The position numbers and the translations under genes are program-made. Below, one piece after another: positions 19,211-27,577 of a stretch of 64,000 bases of DNA (position 1 is the first letter of the stretch; every line of letters begins with the position of its first letter). The DNA is from Clostridiales bacterium (lineage in GTDB: Bacteria; Bacillota; Clostridia; Christensenellales; Borkfalkiaceae). The DNA lies in NCBI GenBank assembly GCA_015069295.1, contig SVIW01000001.1:337249-401248 (forward strand), in the 5' to 3' direction. Under the pieces are notes generated by a model. The model was not told the DNA's origin and did not search any database. It saw only the letters and a program-made list of their open reading frames with translations.

Positions 19211-21043
19211 TTATTTATTGTTCTTTTCCTTAAAGCGAGCTTTTGCACGCAATTCGCTGTCCAAAATCCGTTTTCTGATACGCAAGGACTTGGGCGTAAC
19301 CTCCAACAATTCGTCGTCGGCGATAAATTCAAGACACTCTTCAAGGCTCATTTTGCTGACGGGAATCAGCGTCAAAGCGTCGTCGCTGGAAGAAGAACGG
19401 GTGTTTGTCAAATGCTTCGTTTTACAAACGTTGACGTTGATATCGTCGGCAAGGTTGGTATACCCGACGACCATACCTTGGTATACGGGCGTGCCGGGCG
19501 TGATAAACAAATTCCCTCTGCCCTGTGCGTTGAACAAGCCGTACGCAACCGCTTCACCCGTTTCAAACGCCACGAGCGAACCCGTGTTTCTGCGCTGCAT
19601 ATCCCCCTTGTAAGGCTCGTACGAATAGAAAGTCGTATTCATTATCCCTTGCCCTTTGGTGTCGGTTAAGAATTCGCTCTTATATCCAAACAAGCCGCGG
19701 GAAGGAACGGTAAATTCAAGGCGCATACGGTTTCCGATTGCCGTCATCTGCACCAGCGTACCTTTGCGGTTACCCATCGCCGAGAAAACGGGGCCCGTCA
19801 TATCTTCGGGCACGTCCGCAACGAACCGTTCGATAGGCTCGTGGCGAACCCCGTCGATTTCTTTATACAAAACCTTAGGCGTGGATACTTGGAATTCGTA
19901 TCCCTCTCTTCGCATCGTTTCAATCAAAATAGAAAGGTGCATTTCCCCTCTGCCGCAAACGCGGAAGCTGTCCGCATAGTCGGTGTCGTTTACTCGCAAG
20001 GAAACGTCTCTAAGAAGCTCTTTATACAATCTGTCGCGAAGCTGACGGGTGGTTACGAATTTCCCTTCTTTTCCCGCAAACGGGCTGTCGTTTACGGAGA
20101 AAGTCATCTCCACCGTCGGGTCTTCGATTTTCACGAATTGCACGGGCTCTACCTTCGTAGGCTCGCACACGGTATCCCCGATGCTCAATCCGTCGATACC
20201 CGAAAACATTACGATATCCCCCGCCTGCGCGCGTTCTACCGATACCCGTTCCAAGCCCTCGATTTGATAGAGGTTGGCAATTTTGCAGTTGGTACGCACC
20301 TTGTCGGGCTCGTTAAAATTACAAATCGAAACGGGCTCGTTCGCGCGAATCGTGCCCCGCTCAATTCTACCGATACCGATTCTGCCGACAAACTCGTTAT
20401 AATCGATACAGGAAACGAGCAGCTGTCCCGCGCCGTCCACGTCCATTTCCATAGGCGGAATGGTGTTTAAAATGGTATCAAAAAGCGGGTTGAGGTTTTC
20501 CTCCTGCTTGTCGGGAGTCAAAGACGCCGTACCTTGTCTGCCGCAGCAGTACACGATCGGGCTGTCCAACTGTTCGTCCGAAGCGTCTAATTCCATCATC
20601 AAAAGCTGCATTTCCTCTACAACCTCGGCAATACGCGCGTCCGGTCTGTCCACTTTGTTGATGACGATAATCATTTTTAACCCAAGCGCAAGGGCTTTTT
20701 GCATAACGAAACGAGTCTGCGGCAAAGGTCCTTCCGCGCTGTCCACGAGAATAATCGCGCCGTTTACCATTTTCAATACGCGCTCTACCTCGCCCGAGAA
20801 ATCGGCGTGCCCCGGCGTGTCGATAATGTTGATTTTTACCCCGTTATAGTGCGCCGAAGTATTTTTCGCCAAAATGGTAATACCGCGCTCTCTTTCCAAA
20901 TCCCCAGAGTCCATTACTCTGTCCTGCACCTGTTGATTTTCACGGAATACCCCGCCTTGCGCCAACATTTCGTTGACGAGGGTGGTTTTGCCGTGGTCAA
21001 CGTGCGCGATAATCGCCACGTTTCGCAAATCTTCTCTAATCAT
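19211..21043 (-). CDS. typA: ribosome-dependent GTPase TypA/BipA
   Basis: VAIIAHVDHGKTTLVNEML; INIIDTPGHADFSGEVERVL; EFTVPSRGLFGYKSEFLTDTKGQGIMNTTF. Confidence 0.96.
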   Translation of the reverse strand: MIREDLRNVAIIAHVDHGKTTLVNEMLAQGGVFRENQQVQDRVMDSGDLERERGITILAKNTSAHYNGVKINIIDTPGHADFSGEVERVLKMVNGAIILVDSAEGPLPQTRFVMQKALALGLKMIIVINKVDRPDARIAEVVEEMQLLMMELDASDEQLDSPIVYCCGRQGTASLTPDKQEENLNPLFDTILNTIPPMEMDVDGAGQLLVSCIDYNEFVGRIGIGRIERGTIRANEPVSICNFNEPDKVRTNCKIANLYQIEGLERVSVERAQAGDIVMFSGIDGLSIGDTVCEPTKVEPVQFVKIEDPTVEMTFSVNDSPFAGKEGKFVTTRQLRDRLYKELLRDVSLRVNDTDYADSFRVCGRGEMHLSILIETMRREGYEFQVSTPKVLYKEIDGVRHEPIERFVADVPEDMTGPVFSAMGNRKGTLVQMTAIGNRMRLEFTVPSRGLFGYKSEFLTDTKGQGIMNTTFYSYEPYKGDMQRRNTGSLVAFETGEAVAYGLFNAQGRGNLFITPGTPVYQGMVVGYTNLADDINVNVCKTKHLTNTRSSSSDDALTLIPVSKMSLEECLEFIADDELLEVTPKSLRIRKRILDSELRAKARFKEKNNK

Positions 21044-21082
21044 ATACAACTACTCCTTAACGTAAAACTTTTCAACCCTATT

Positions 21083-21111
21083 ATTTTAATACTTTTGTCC
21101 GCAATTGACAA
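21083..21111 (-). promoter_or_regulatory. candidate promoter for typA
   Basis: TTGTCA-N17-TAAAAT. Confidence 0.55.
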
Positions 21112-21150
21112 GGAAATCACAGTCCTTTCGGAAAATATTTTTTATATTTT

Positions 21151-21190
21151 ATAAAAAATTCCGCAAAGCGGTAGGCTTTGCGGTGATTTT
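21151..21190 (-). terminator. terminator downstream of dfrA
   Basis: CCGCAAAGCctaccGCTTTGCGG followed by AATTTTTTAT on minus strand. Confidence 0.85.
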
Positions 21191-21196
21191 TTGCAT

Positions 21197-21697
21197 TTAT
21201 AAAGACTTGACCGCCCTGTTTTCATAACGGGCAAAACGGATTATATAACCGTTGTCCTCGATAGGCTCCCCTTCGTCCACGCAGACGAAATTTTCCATCT
21301 CGTCGAGGTTGGGGAAAAACACCTCCGCACCGCCGATAGCGTCCACTTTCGTTACCAAAACGCCGTGGCAATAGGGCAACAACTCTTTATACACCTCTCC
21401 CCCGCCAATGACGTAAATATCCTTATCTTCGCGCACTTTCATCTCGGCTTTTAACTGGTCGTACGAGCGAACGATAACACAGTCATCGCGTACCTGCCCC
21501 CTCGAAAGCACGATATTCTCGCGGTTTTTTAAGGGTTTTTGGTTAGGGAAAGAACGCAGGGTATTCCCGCCCATTACGACGGTATGCCCCATCGTCGTTT
21601 CCCTGAAAAATTTCATATCCTTGGGGAGGGAAAACATCATATCGTTTCCCTTGCCGATACCCCACTTTTTATCGGCGTGTACGATTGCGTAAATCAT
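21197..21697 (-). CDS. folA: dihydrofolate reductase
   Basis: MIYAIVHADKKWGIGKGNDMMFSLPKDMKFFRETTMGHTVVMGGNTLRSFPNQKPLKNRENIVLSR. Confidence 0.93.
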   Translation of the reverse strand: MIYAIVHADKKWGIGKGNDMMFSLPKDMKFFRETTMGHTVVMGGNTLRSFPNQKPLKNRENIVLSRGQVRDDCVIVRSYDQLKAEMKVREDKDIYVIGGGEVYKELLPYCHGVLVTKVDAIGGAEVFFPNLDEMENFVCVDEGEPIEDNGYIIRFARYENRAVKSL

Positions 21698-21727
21698 AAT
21701 CTTCCTTTCACTACACGTTACTTTTGC

Positions 21728-21871
21728 AACGCAGAGCGTTACGACAACGCCTTACGGCGTAAAGCGCAACCTGTGGTTGCTTTCCTTGGGCTATTACCCG
21801 CCTCACGGCGGCGCTTGACAGCGAGTCTTTAAGGCTTTGCCTTAAAAATCCACAAGGGACTATGCCCCTTG
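21728..21871. repeat. array of six consecutive short inverted repeats between thyA and dfrA
   Basis: AACGCagaGCGTT; ACGCCttacGGCGT; GCAACCtgtGGTTGC; CCGCCtcacGGCGG; TTTAAGGCtttGCCTTAAA; CAAGGG...CCCTTG. Confidence 0.75.
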
Positions 21872-21880
21872 ACCCCACAT

Positions 21881-22711
21881 TTAAATTGCTACGGGGATTT
21901 TGCTTTCCAACTTTTCATACTCGTAATCGACAAGTTTGAAGCTATCTACCGTAAAATCGTAGAAATTGGTAATGCTTTCGTCTACGATAAGCTTGGGTGC
22001 TTTATGGCGGGGTTTTGATAAAACCTCTTTGACAAGCGGAATATGCCGATCGTAAATGTGTGCGTCCGCAATAACGTGTACCAGCTCGCCTGCTTTGAGT
22101 CCCGAAACCTGCGCCAACATAATCAACAAAACCGCGTACTGCACTACGTTCCAATTGTTCGCCGTCAGCATATCGTTGGAGCGTTGATTTAAGATACCGT
22201 TGAGAGTATCCCCCGTAACGTTAAAGGTCATCGAATACGCGCAAGGGTACAAGTTCATCTCGTGCAGGTCTTGGAAATTGTAGATATTCGTCATAATACG
22301 ACGGCTGGACGGGTTGTGTTTTAAATCGTACAAAACTCTGTCCACCTGGTCGAATTCACCCTCTTTGTATTGGTGTTTTACCCCCAACTGATAACCGTAG
22401 GCTTTCCCAATCGAACCCGTTTCGTCCGCCCACGAATCCCAAATATGCGAATTTAAGTCGTGGATATTGTTGCTCTTTTTCTGCCAAATCCAAAGTAGCT
22501 CGTCCACGCAGGATTTAAACGCCGTACGGCGCAGGGTCAAAATGGGAAACTCTTCTTGTAAATTATACCGATTGACAATCCCGAACTTTTTAACGGTGTG
22601 CGCGGGCGCGCCGTCTTCCCAACGGGGACGGACGGGCAGGTCGGTGTCCCAAAACCCGTTGTCCATAATATCTTGCATATTTTGTGCAAAGATTTCGTCA
22701 GCTCTACTCAT
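21881..22711 (-). CDS. thyA: thymidylate synthase
   Basis: PRWEDGAPAHTVKKFGIVNRYNL; PSSRRIMTNIYNFQDLHEMNLYPCAYSMTF; NQRSNDMLTANNWNVVQYAVL. Confidence 0.95.
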   Translation of the reverse strand: MSRADEIFAQNMQDIMDNGFWDTDLPVRPRWEDGAPAHTVKKFGIVNRYNLQEEFPILTLRRTAFKSCVDELLWIWQKKSNNIHDLNSHIWDSWADETGSIGKAYGYQLGVKHQYKEGEFDQVDRVLYDLKHNPSSRRIMTNIYNFQDLHEMNLYPCAYSMTFNVTGDTLNGILNQRSNDMLTANNWNVVQYAVLLIMLAQVSGLKAGELVHVIADAHIYDRHIPLVKEVLSKPRHKAPKLIVDESITNFYDFTVDSFKLVDYEYEKLESKIPVAI

Positions 22712-23027
22712 TTCCTTTCTCCTTACAATCTGTTACTTCGATATAAAAACTTACGGGACGGAATCCGTCGTTACAGGATATCATCGCCGATTTTTCGTTT
22801 TTCATCCATCCGTCGTAAAAATTGCCGCCGCCCCGCGCCAATTCCTTGACAAAATACGCCATACTCTCCCAAGCGCTGTCGCAAAGCCCGTCGGGCTTTT
22901 GCCCGTTTTTCGAAAAGAAGATTTGCCCCTCCTCTATCTCGCAGGCGTGCTGTATGGGATTTTCGTATTTTTCTATCAAATCCGAATAGGACGCTTTTTT
23001 CACGACGGTAATTTTACAAGTATACAA
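22704..23027 (-). CDS. TIGR04076 family protein of unknown function
   Basis: CKITVVKKASYSDLIEKY...FSKNGQKPDGLCDSAWESMAYFVKELARGGGNFYDGWMKNEKSAMISCNDGFRPVSF. Confidence 0.75.
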   Translation of the reverse strand: MYTCKITVVKKASYSDLIEKYENPIQHACEIEEGQIFFSKNGQKPDGLCDSAWESMAYFVKELARGGGNFYDGWMKNEKSAMISCNDGFRPVSFYIEVTDCKEKGNE

Positions 23028-23061
23028 TTCTTCTCGCCCTACCCTTTATTTTATCCCGTTT

Positions 23062-23090
23062 ATTATACCACAAAGCCGCCCTTTCGTCAA
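23062..23090 (-). promoter_or_regulatory. promoter for TIGR04076-thyA-dfrA
   Basis: TTGACG-N17-TATAAT. Confidence 0.75.
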
Positions 23091-23128
23091 GGTTTCGAAA
23101 AGTTTTTTTAGATTATTTTATTAAAAAG

Positions 23129-23157
23129 TTGACAAATGTAGAAAAATTGGGTATTAT
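23129..23157 (+). promoter_or_regulatory. promoter for pgk-tpiA-gpmI
   Basis: TTGACA-N17-TATTAT. Confidence 0.8.
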
Positions 23158-23199
23158 ATATCTGTACGATAAAAAAAGTGAAAGGAGAATTCTTATTCT

Positions 23200-24516
23200 A
23201 TGAACAAGAAAACCGTAAAAGACGTAGAAGTAAAGGGCAAAAAAGTCCTCGTTAGATGCGATTTTAACGTACCTATGAAAGACGGCGTTATCACCGACGA
23301 AAACCGTATCATCGGCGCGTTGCCCACTATCAAATACCTTATGGAACAGGGCGCAAAAGTCGTGCTTTGCTCGCATATGGGCAAGCCCCACAACGTTTTT
23401 GATGCGAAGCTCGAACTCAATAAAAAGGAAAAAGGCAAAGTAGCGGCGCTTCCCGCAGAAGAACAGGCAGCGGCTACGGAAGAATTCCTTGAAAAAGCAA
23501 AAAAAGACGTCAAGAAACTTTCCCTCGCGCCCGTAGCGGCTCGTCTTAACGAGCTTTTGGGCGGTAAAGTAAGCTTTGCTTCCGACGTTATCGGCGAAGA
23601 CGCAAAGGCAAAAGTTGCGGCTTGCAAAGAAGGCGAATGCGTACTTTTGGAAAACCTTCGCTTCCACAAAGGCGAAGAAAAGAAAACCCCCGAATTTATG
23701 CAGGCGCTCGCAAGCTATTGCGAAGTATACGTAAACGACGCGTTCGGTACGGCGCACCGTTCCCACTCCTCTACCGCGGGTATCGTGGAAGAAGGCTTGG
23801 TAACGACGGCGGCTTGCGGTTTCCTCATTGAAAAAGAACTTTCCGTTATGGCAGATACTTTGGAAAACCCCGAAAGACCTTTCGTTGCTATCCTCGGCGG
23901 TGCAAAAGTTGCGGACAAGCTGAACGTTATCTCCAACTTACTTGAAAAATGCGACACCCTCGTTATCGGCGGCGGTATGGCGTACACCTTCCTCAAAGCG
24001 AAAGGCGGTAAAATCGGCAACTCGCTCGTTGACGACGAAAAGATCGACTATTGCCTTGAAATGCTGAAAAAAGCAGACTCCCTCGGCAAGAAGATTCTTC
24101 TTCCCGTGGATACCGTTGCGGCAAAAGAATTCCCGAACCCCATCGACGCGGTTATCGAAACGACGGTCGTTGCAAGCGACGCTATTCCCGACGATATGAT
24201 GGGTCTTGACATCGGTCCTAAGACGAAAGAATTGTTCGCAGCGGCGGTTGCTTCTGCAAAATCGGTCATTTGGAACGGGCCTATGGGCGTGTTCGAAAAC
24301 CCCATTCTTGCAGAAGGCACGAAAGCGGTTGCGCAGGCTTTGGCAGACGTACATGGCAAAGCTACGACGATCATCGGCGGCGGCGACAGCGCGGCGGCGG
24401 TACAGGTACTCGGCTTTGCAGATAAGATGAGCCATATCTCCACGGGCGGCGGCGCTTCCCTCGAACTGTTCGAAGGCAAGGTACTTCCCGGTATCGCTTG
24501 TCTTAACGATAAATAA
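23200..24516 (+). CDS. pgk: phosphoglycerate kinase (with extra Lys/Glu-rich segment)
   Basis: [52 protein letters not shown]. Confidence 0.96.
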   Translation: MNKKTVKDVEVKGKKVLVRCDFNVPMKDGVITDENRIIGALPTIKYLMEQGAKVVLCSHMGKPHNVFDAKLELNKKEKGKVAALPAEEQAAATEEFLEKAKKDVKKLSLAPVAARLNELLGGKVSFASDVIGEDAKAKVAACKEGECVLLENLRFHKGEEKKTPEFMQALASYCEVYVNDAFGTAHRSHSSTAGIVEEGLVTTAACGFLIEKELSVMADTLENPERPFVAILGGAKVADKLNVISNLLEKCDTLVIGGGMAYTFLKAKGGKIGNSLVDDEKIDYCLEMLKKADSLGKKILLPVDTVAAKEFPNPIDAVIETTVVASDAIPDDMMGLDIGPKTKELFAAAVASAKSVIWNGPMGVFENPILAEGTKAVAQALADVHGKATTIIGGGDSAAAVQVLGFADKMSHISTGGGASLELFEGKVLPGIACLNDK

Positions 24517-24603
24517 AAAGTAGTGTAAGAAGAGGGCAACGCGTTTGCCCTTTCCTTGCGTTTGATTAAAAAATTATTAAAATACACGTAGGAGTATATA
24601 GTT

Positions 24604-25350
24604 ATGAGAAGACCTATTATTGCAGGCAACTGGAAAATGAACAATACCGCTTCCGAAGGCGTTGCGCTTGTGAAAGCAATCGCTCCCCTCGTTACGGAAG
24701 CAAACTGCGACGTCGTCGTTTGCGTTCCCGCAATCGATATCCCCGCGGTTAGCGAAGCTTTGAAAGGCACGAACATCAAGCTCGGTGCAGAAAACGTACA
24801 CTTTGCGGAAAAAGGCGCGTACACGGGCGAAATCTCCGCGGCAATGCTACTCGAATACGGCGTAGAATACGTCATCATCGGGCACAGCGAACGCCGTCAG
24901 TACTTTGCGGAAACGGACGAAACGGTAAATAAGAGAACGTTGACTGCACTCAAAGCTGGGCTTACCCCCATCGTTTGCGTTGGCGAATCCTTGGAAGAAA
25001 GAGAAACGGGCAAGACGGAAGAAGTTTTGGCTACGCAGATCCACGAAGGGCTTAAAGATATCGAAGACATCACCAAAATCGTTATCGCATACGAACCCGT
25101 TTGGGCTATCGGTACGGGCAAAACCGCTACGGCAGACCAAGCAAACGAAACCATCGCTTTCATTCGTAAAACGGTTGGCGAAATGTTCTGCCCTAAATGC
25201 GCGGAAGCGCTCCGTATCCAATACGGCGGCAGTATGAACGCAGGCAACTGCAAGGAACTTATGGCAAAGCCCGAAATCGACGGCGGTTTGATCGGCGGCG
25301 CTTCCCTCAAAGCCCCCGACTTTGCTGCAATCGTAAATTTCGACAAATAA
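24604..25350 (+). CDS. tpiA: triosephosphate isomerase
   Basis: [61 protein letters not shown]. Confidence 0.97.
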   Translation: MRRPIIAGNWKMNNTASEGVALVKAIAPLVTEANCDVVVCVPAIDIPAVSEALKGTNIKLGAENVHFAEKGAYTGEISAAMLLEYGVEYVIIGHSERRQYFAETDETVNKRTLTALKAGLTPIVCVGESLEERETGKTEEVLATQIHEGLKDIEDITKIVIAYEPVWAIGTGKTATADQANETIAFIRKTVGEMFCPKCAEALRIQYGGSMNAGNCKELMAKPEIDGGLIGGASLKAPDFAAIVNFDK

Positions 25351-25440
25351 TCCATTGAAACTATACGGGGACAGGTTCGCGCTCAACGCATACCTGCCCC
25401 CACCATTTTGTATTTTTTTGTATTTTTCAGGAGAATAATT

Positions 25441-27012
25441 ATGAAAAAACCTTATGCAATTATTATTATGGACGGGTACGGCATCAATCCTTCGGAAAAC
25501 GGAAACGCAATCGTCTGCGACGGCAGCAAATACGTCAACGAGCTGAAAGAAAAATACCCTCACGCACAGCTTGGCGCAAGCGGTATGTCCGTAGGTCTTC
25601 CCGACGGGCAGATGGGCAACAGCGAAGTGGGACACCTCAACATCGGCGCGGGCAGAATCGTCTACCAAGACCTTACGAAAATCACGAAAGATATCCGCAA
25701 CGGCGAATTCTTCAAAAACGAACAACTCCTTCACGCTATGCACGCAGCCAAAGACGCGGGTAAAAAATTACACCTCTACGGCTTGGTTTCCACGGGCGGC
25801 GTACACAGCCACACCGAACATCTCTACGCTTTGGTAGAAATGGCAAAAAAAGAAGGGCTTGACAACGTATATATCCACGCGTTCACGGACGGGCGCGACG
25901 TTGCCCCCACCTCCGGCGCAGCCTTTTTGAAAGATTTGCAGGCTAAGTTAGACGAACTGCATTTTGGTAAAATCGCTTCCGTTGCAGGCAGATATTACGC
26001 AATGGACCGCGACAACAACTGGGACCGTGAAGAAAAAGCCTACGATATGCTCACGCTCGGCACGGGCGTACAATTTGAAGGCAGCGCGGAAGCGGCGGCA
26101 AACGCTTCGTACGCAAACGGCGTAACGGACGAGTTTATCCTGCCCACCAATTTGACGGAAAACGGCAAGCCCGTTGCTTTGATTGAAGCGGGCGACAGCA
26201 TTATTTGCTTTAACTTCCGTCCCGATAGAGCCAGACAAATTTCGAGAATGTTCTCGCAAAAGGAGTTCCCTTTCACGGACGCAAAAACGGGCGCAACGCT
26301 TGGTTTTGAAAGAAAGACGGGTTTCCTCGCTCCCACTTACGTCGGCTTTGCGGTGTACGATTCGTCCTTTGAAAACGTCGGCGTGGCGTTCCCCCCCGAC
26401 GAAATCACGAACACCCTGCCCCAGTATATCTCTTCGCTTGGATTAAAGCAGTTGCATATCGCGGAAACGGAAAAATACGCGCACGTAACCTTCTTCTTCA
26501 ACGCAAAATTAGAAGCGCCGGTTGAGGGCGAAACCCGTATCGTTATCCCCTCTCCGAAGGTTGCTACCTACGATTTGCAGCCGGAAATGAGCGCGTATCC
26601 CGTAACCGAAAAGGTTTTGGAAGAACTTGACAAAGGCGAATACGACGTCGTGATTTTGAACTTTGCAAACTGTGATATGGTCGGACACACGGGCGTGATG
26701 GACGCGGCGGTAAAAGCGGTACACGCGGTAGACGAGTGCGTGAAGAAAGTAACGGACAAAATCCTTGAAATGGGCGGCAGCGCGCTCGTTACGGCTGACC
26801 ACGGCAACGCCGATCAGATGATCGCAGACGACGGCAAAACGGCGTTTACCCAGCACACCACCTTCCCCGTACCCGTTATCCTCGTTTCCGAAGAATATAA
26901 AAACGCTACCTTGCGCGAAGACGGCGTGTTGGCAGACCTTGCCCCCACCCTCCTCGACATTATGAAATTGGCACAACCCAAAGAAATGACGGGCAAAACG
27001 CTTATTCGATAA
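25441..27012 (+). CDS. gpmI: 2,3-bisphosphoglycerate-independent phosphoglycerate mutase
   Basis: KPYAIIIMDGYGINPSENGNAI; GMSVGLPDGQMGNSEVGHLNIGAGRIVYQDL; VTADHGNADQM; ATG at 25441 after AGGAG. Confidence 0.96.
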   Translation: MKKPYAIIIMDGYGINPSENGNAIVCDGSKYVNELKEKYPHAQLGASGMSVGLPDGQMGNSEVGHLNIGAGRIVYQDLTKITKDIRNGEFFKNEQLLHAMHAAKDAGKKLHLYGLVSTGGVHSHTEHLYALVEMAKKEGLDNVYIHAFTDGRDVAPTSGAAFLKDLQAKLDELHFGKIASVAGRYYAMDRDNNWDREEKAYDMLTLGTGVQFEGSAEAAANASYANGVTDEFILPTNLTENGKPVALIEAGDSIICFNFRPDRARQISRMFSQKEFPFTDAKTGATLGFERKTGFLAPTYVGFAVYDSSFENVGVAFPPDEITNTLPQYISSLGLKQLHIAETEKYAHVTFFFNAKLEAPVEGETRIVIPSPKVATYDLQPEMSAYPVTEKVLEELDKGEYDVVILNFANCDMVGHTGVMDAAVKAVHAVDECVKKVTDKILEMGGSALVTADHGNADQMIADDGKTAFTQHTTFPVPVILVSEEYKNATLREDGVLADLAPTLLDIMKLAQPKEMTGKTLIR

Positions 27013-27021
27013 ATACTTTCC

Positions 27022-27052
27022 AAAAAGGGCGGTTTTACACCGTCCTTTTTTG
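27022..27052 (+). terminator. terminator downstream of gpmI
   Basis: AAAAAGGGCGGttttacaCCGTCCTTTTTTG. Confidence 0.75.
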
Positions 27053-27091
27053 TGAAATCGAAAAAAAATCAAAAATTGCCGTAAAAAACAG

Positions 27092-27120
27092 TTGCGATAT
27101 TCCGTTAAGTATGGTATAAT
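27092..27120 (+). promoter_or_regulatory. promoter for secG
   Basis: TTGCGA-N17-TATAAT. Confidence 0.7.
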
Positions 27121-27184
27121 CAATAGGTAATTTTGGAAAACGGCGGATTGCGCCGTCAAAAGAAAAAGGAACGGATTAAAAAAT

Positions 27185-27493
27185 ATGTTGAATTTTTTAC
27201 TTGCAAGTTATAAATCCCCGACGCACCAAACCGTCCACGACGTTTTGTGCATTACGCTTATCGTTTTGATGGCAGTCGCCGCGCTTACTGCAATTATTCT
27301 CGTTTTGTTGCAACCCAGCAACTCCTCGGGCATTGACGCTTTGGGCGGGTCGAGCGAAACTTTCTTCGGGAAAAATAAAGGCAAATCGATTGAAGCAAAA
27401 TTGAAGAAATGGACTTGGATTTGTATGGCAGTCCTCGTTGTATTCTCCGTTGCATTCTTCGTCGTATTGAAACTTCCCGTTTTCTTCGCATAA
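27185..27493 (+). CDS. secG: preprotein translocase subunit SecG
   Basis: two TM; VLLQPSNSSGIDALGGSSETFFGKNKGKSIEAKLKKWTWICM; upstream of rnr-smpB. Confidence 0.93.
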   Translation: MLNFLLASYKSPTHQTVHDVLCITLIVLMAVAALTAIILVLLQPSNSSGIDALGGSSETFFGKNKGKSIEAKLKKWTWICMAVLVVFSVAFFVVLKLPVFFA

Positions 27494-27509
27494 TTATCAT
27501 CAAATACAC

Positions 27510-27540
27510 AGGCGGCTTTTTTCGACAAGCCGCCTTTTTT
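27510..27540 (+). terminator. terminator/attenuator downstream of secG
   Basis: AGGCGGCTTttttcgacAAGCCGCCTTTTTT. Confidence 0.85.
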
Positions 27541-27577
27541 ATTGAAAACCTCTACATACTGTAAAAGGAGGTGTACT

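Noticed and set aside
24847-25743. 298-aa minus-strand ORF over tpiA/gpmI
   Set aside because: Antisense to two well-supported glycolytic genes.
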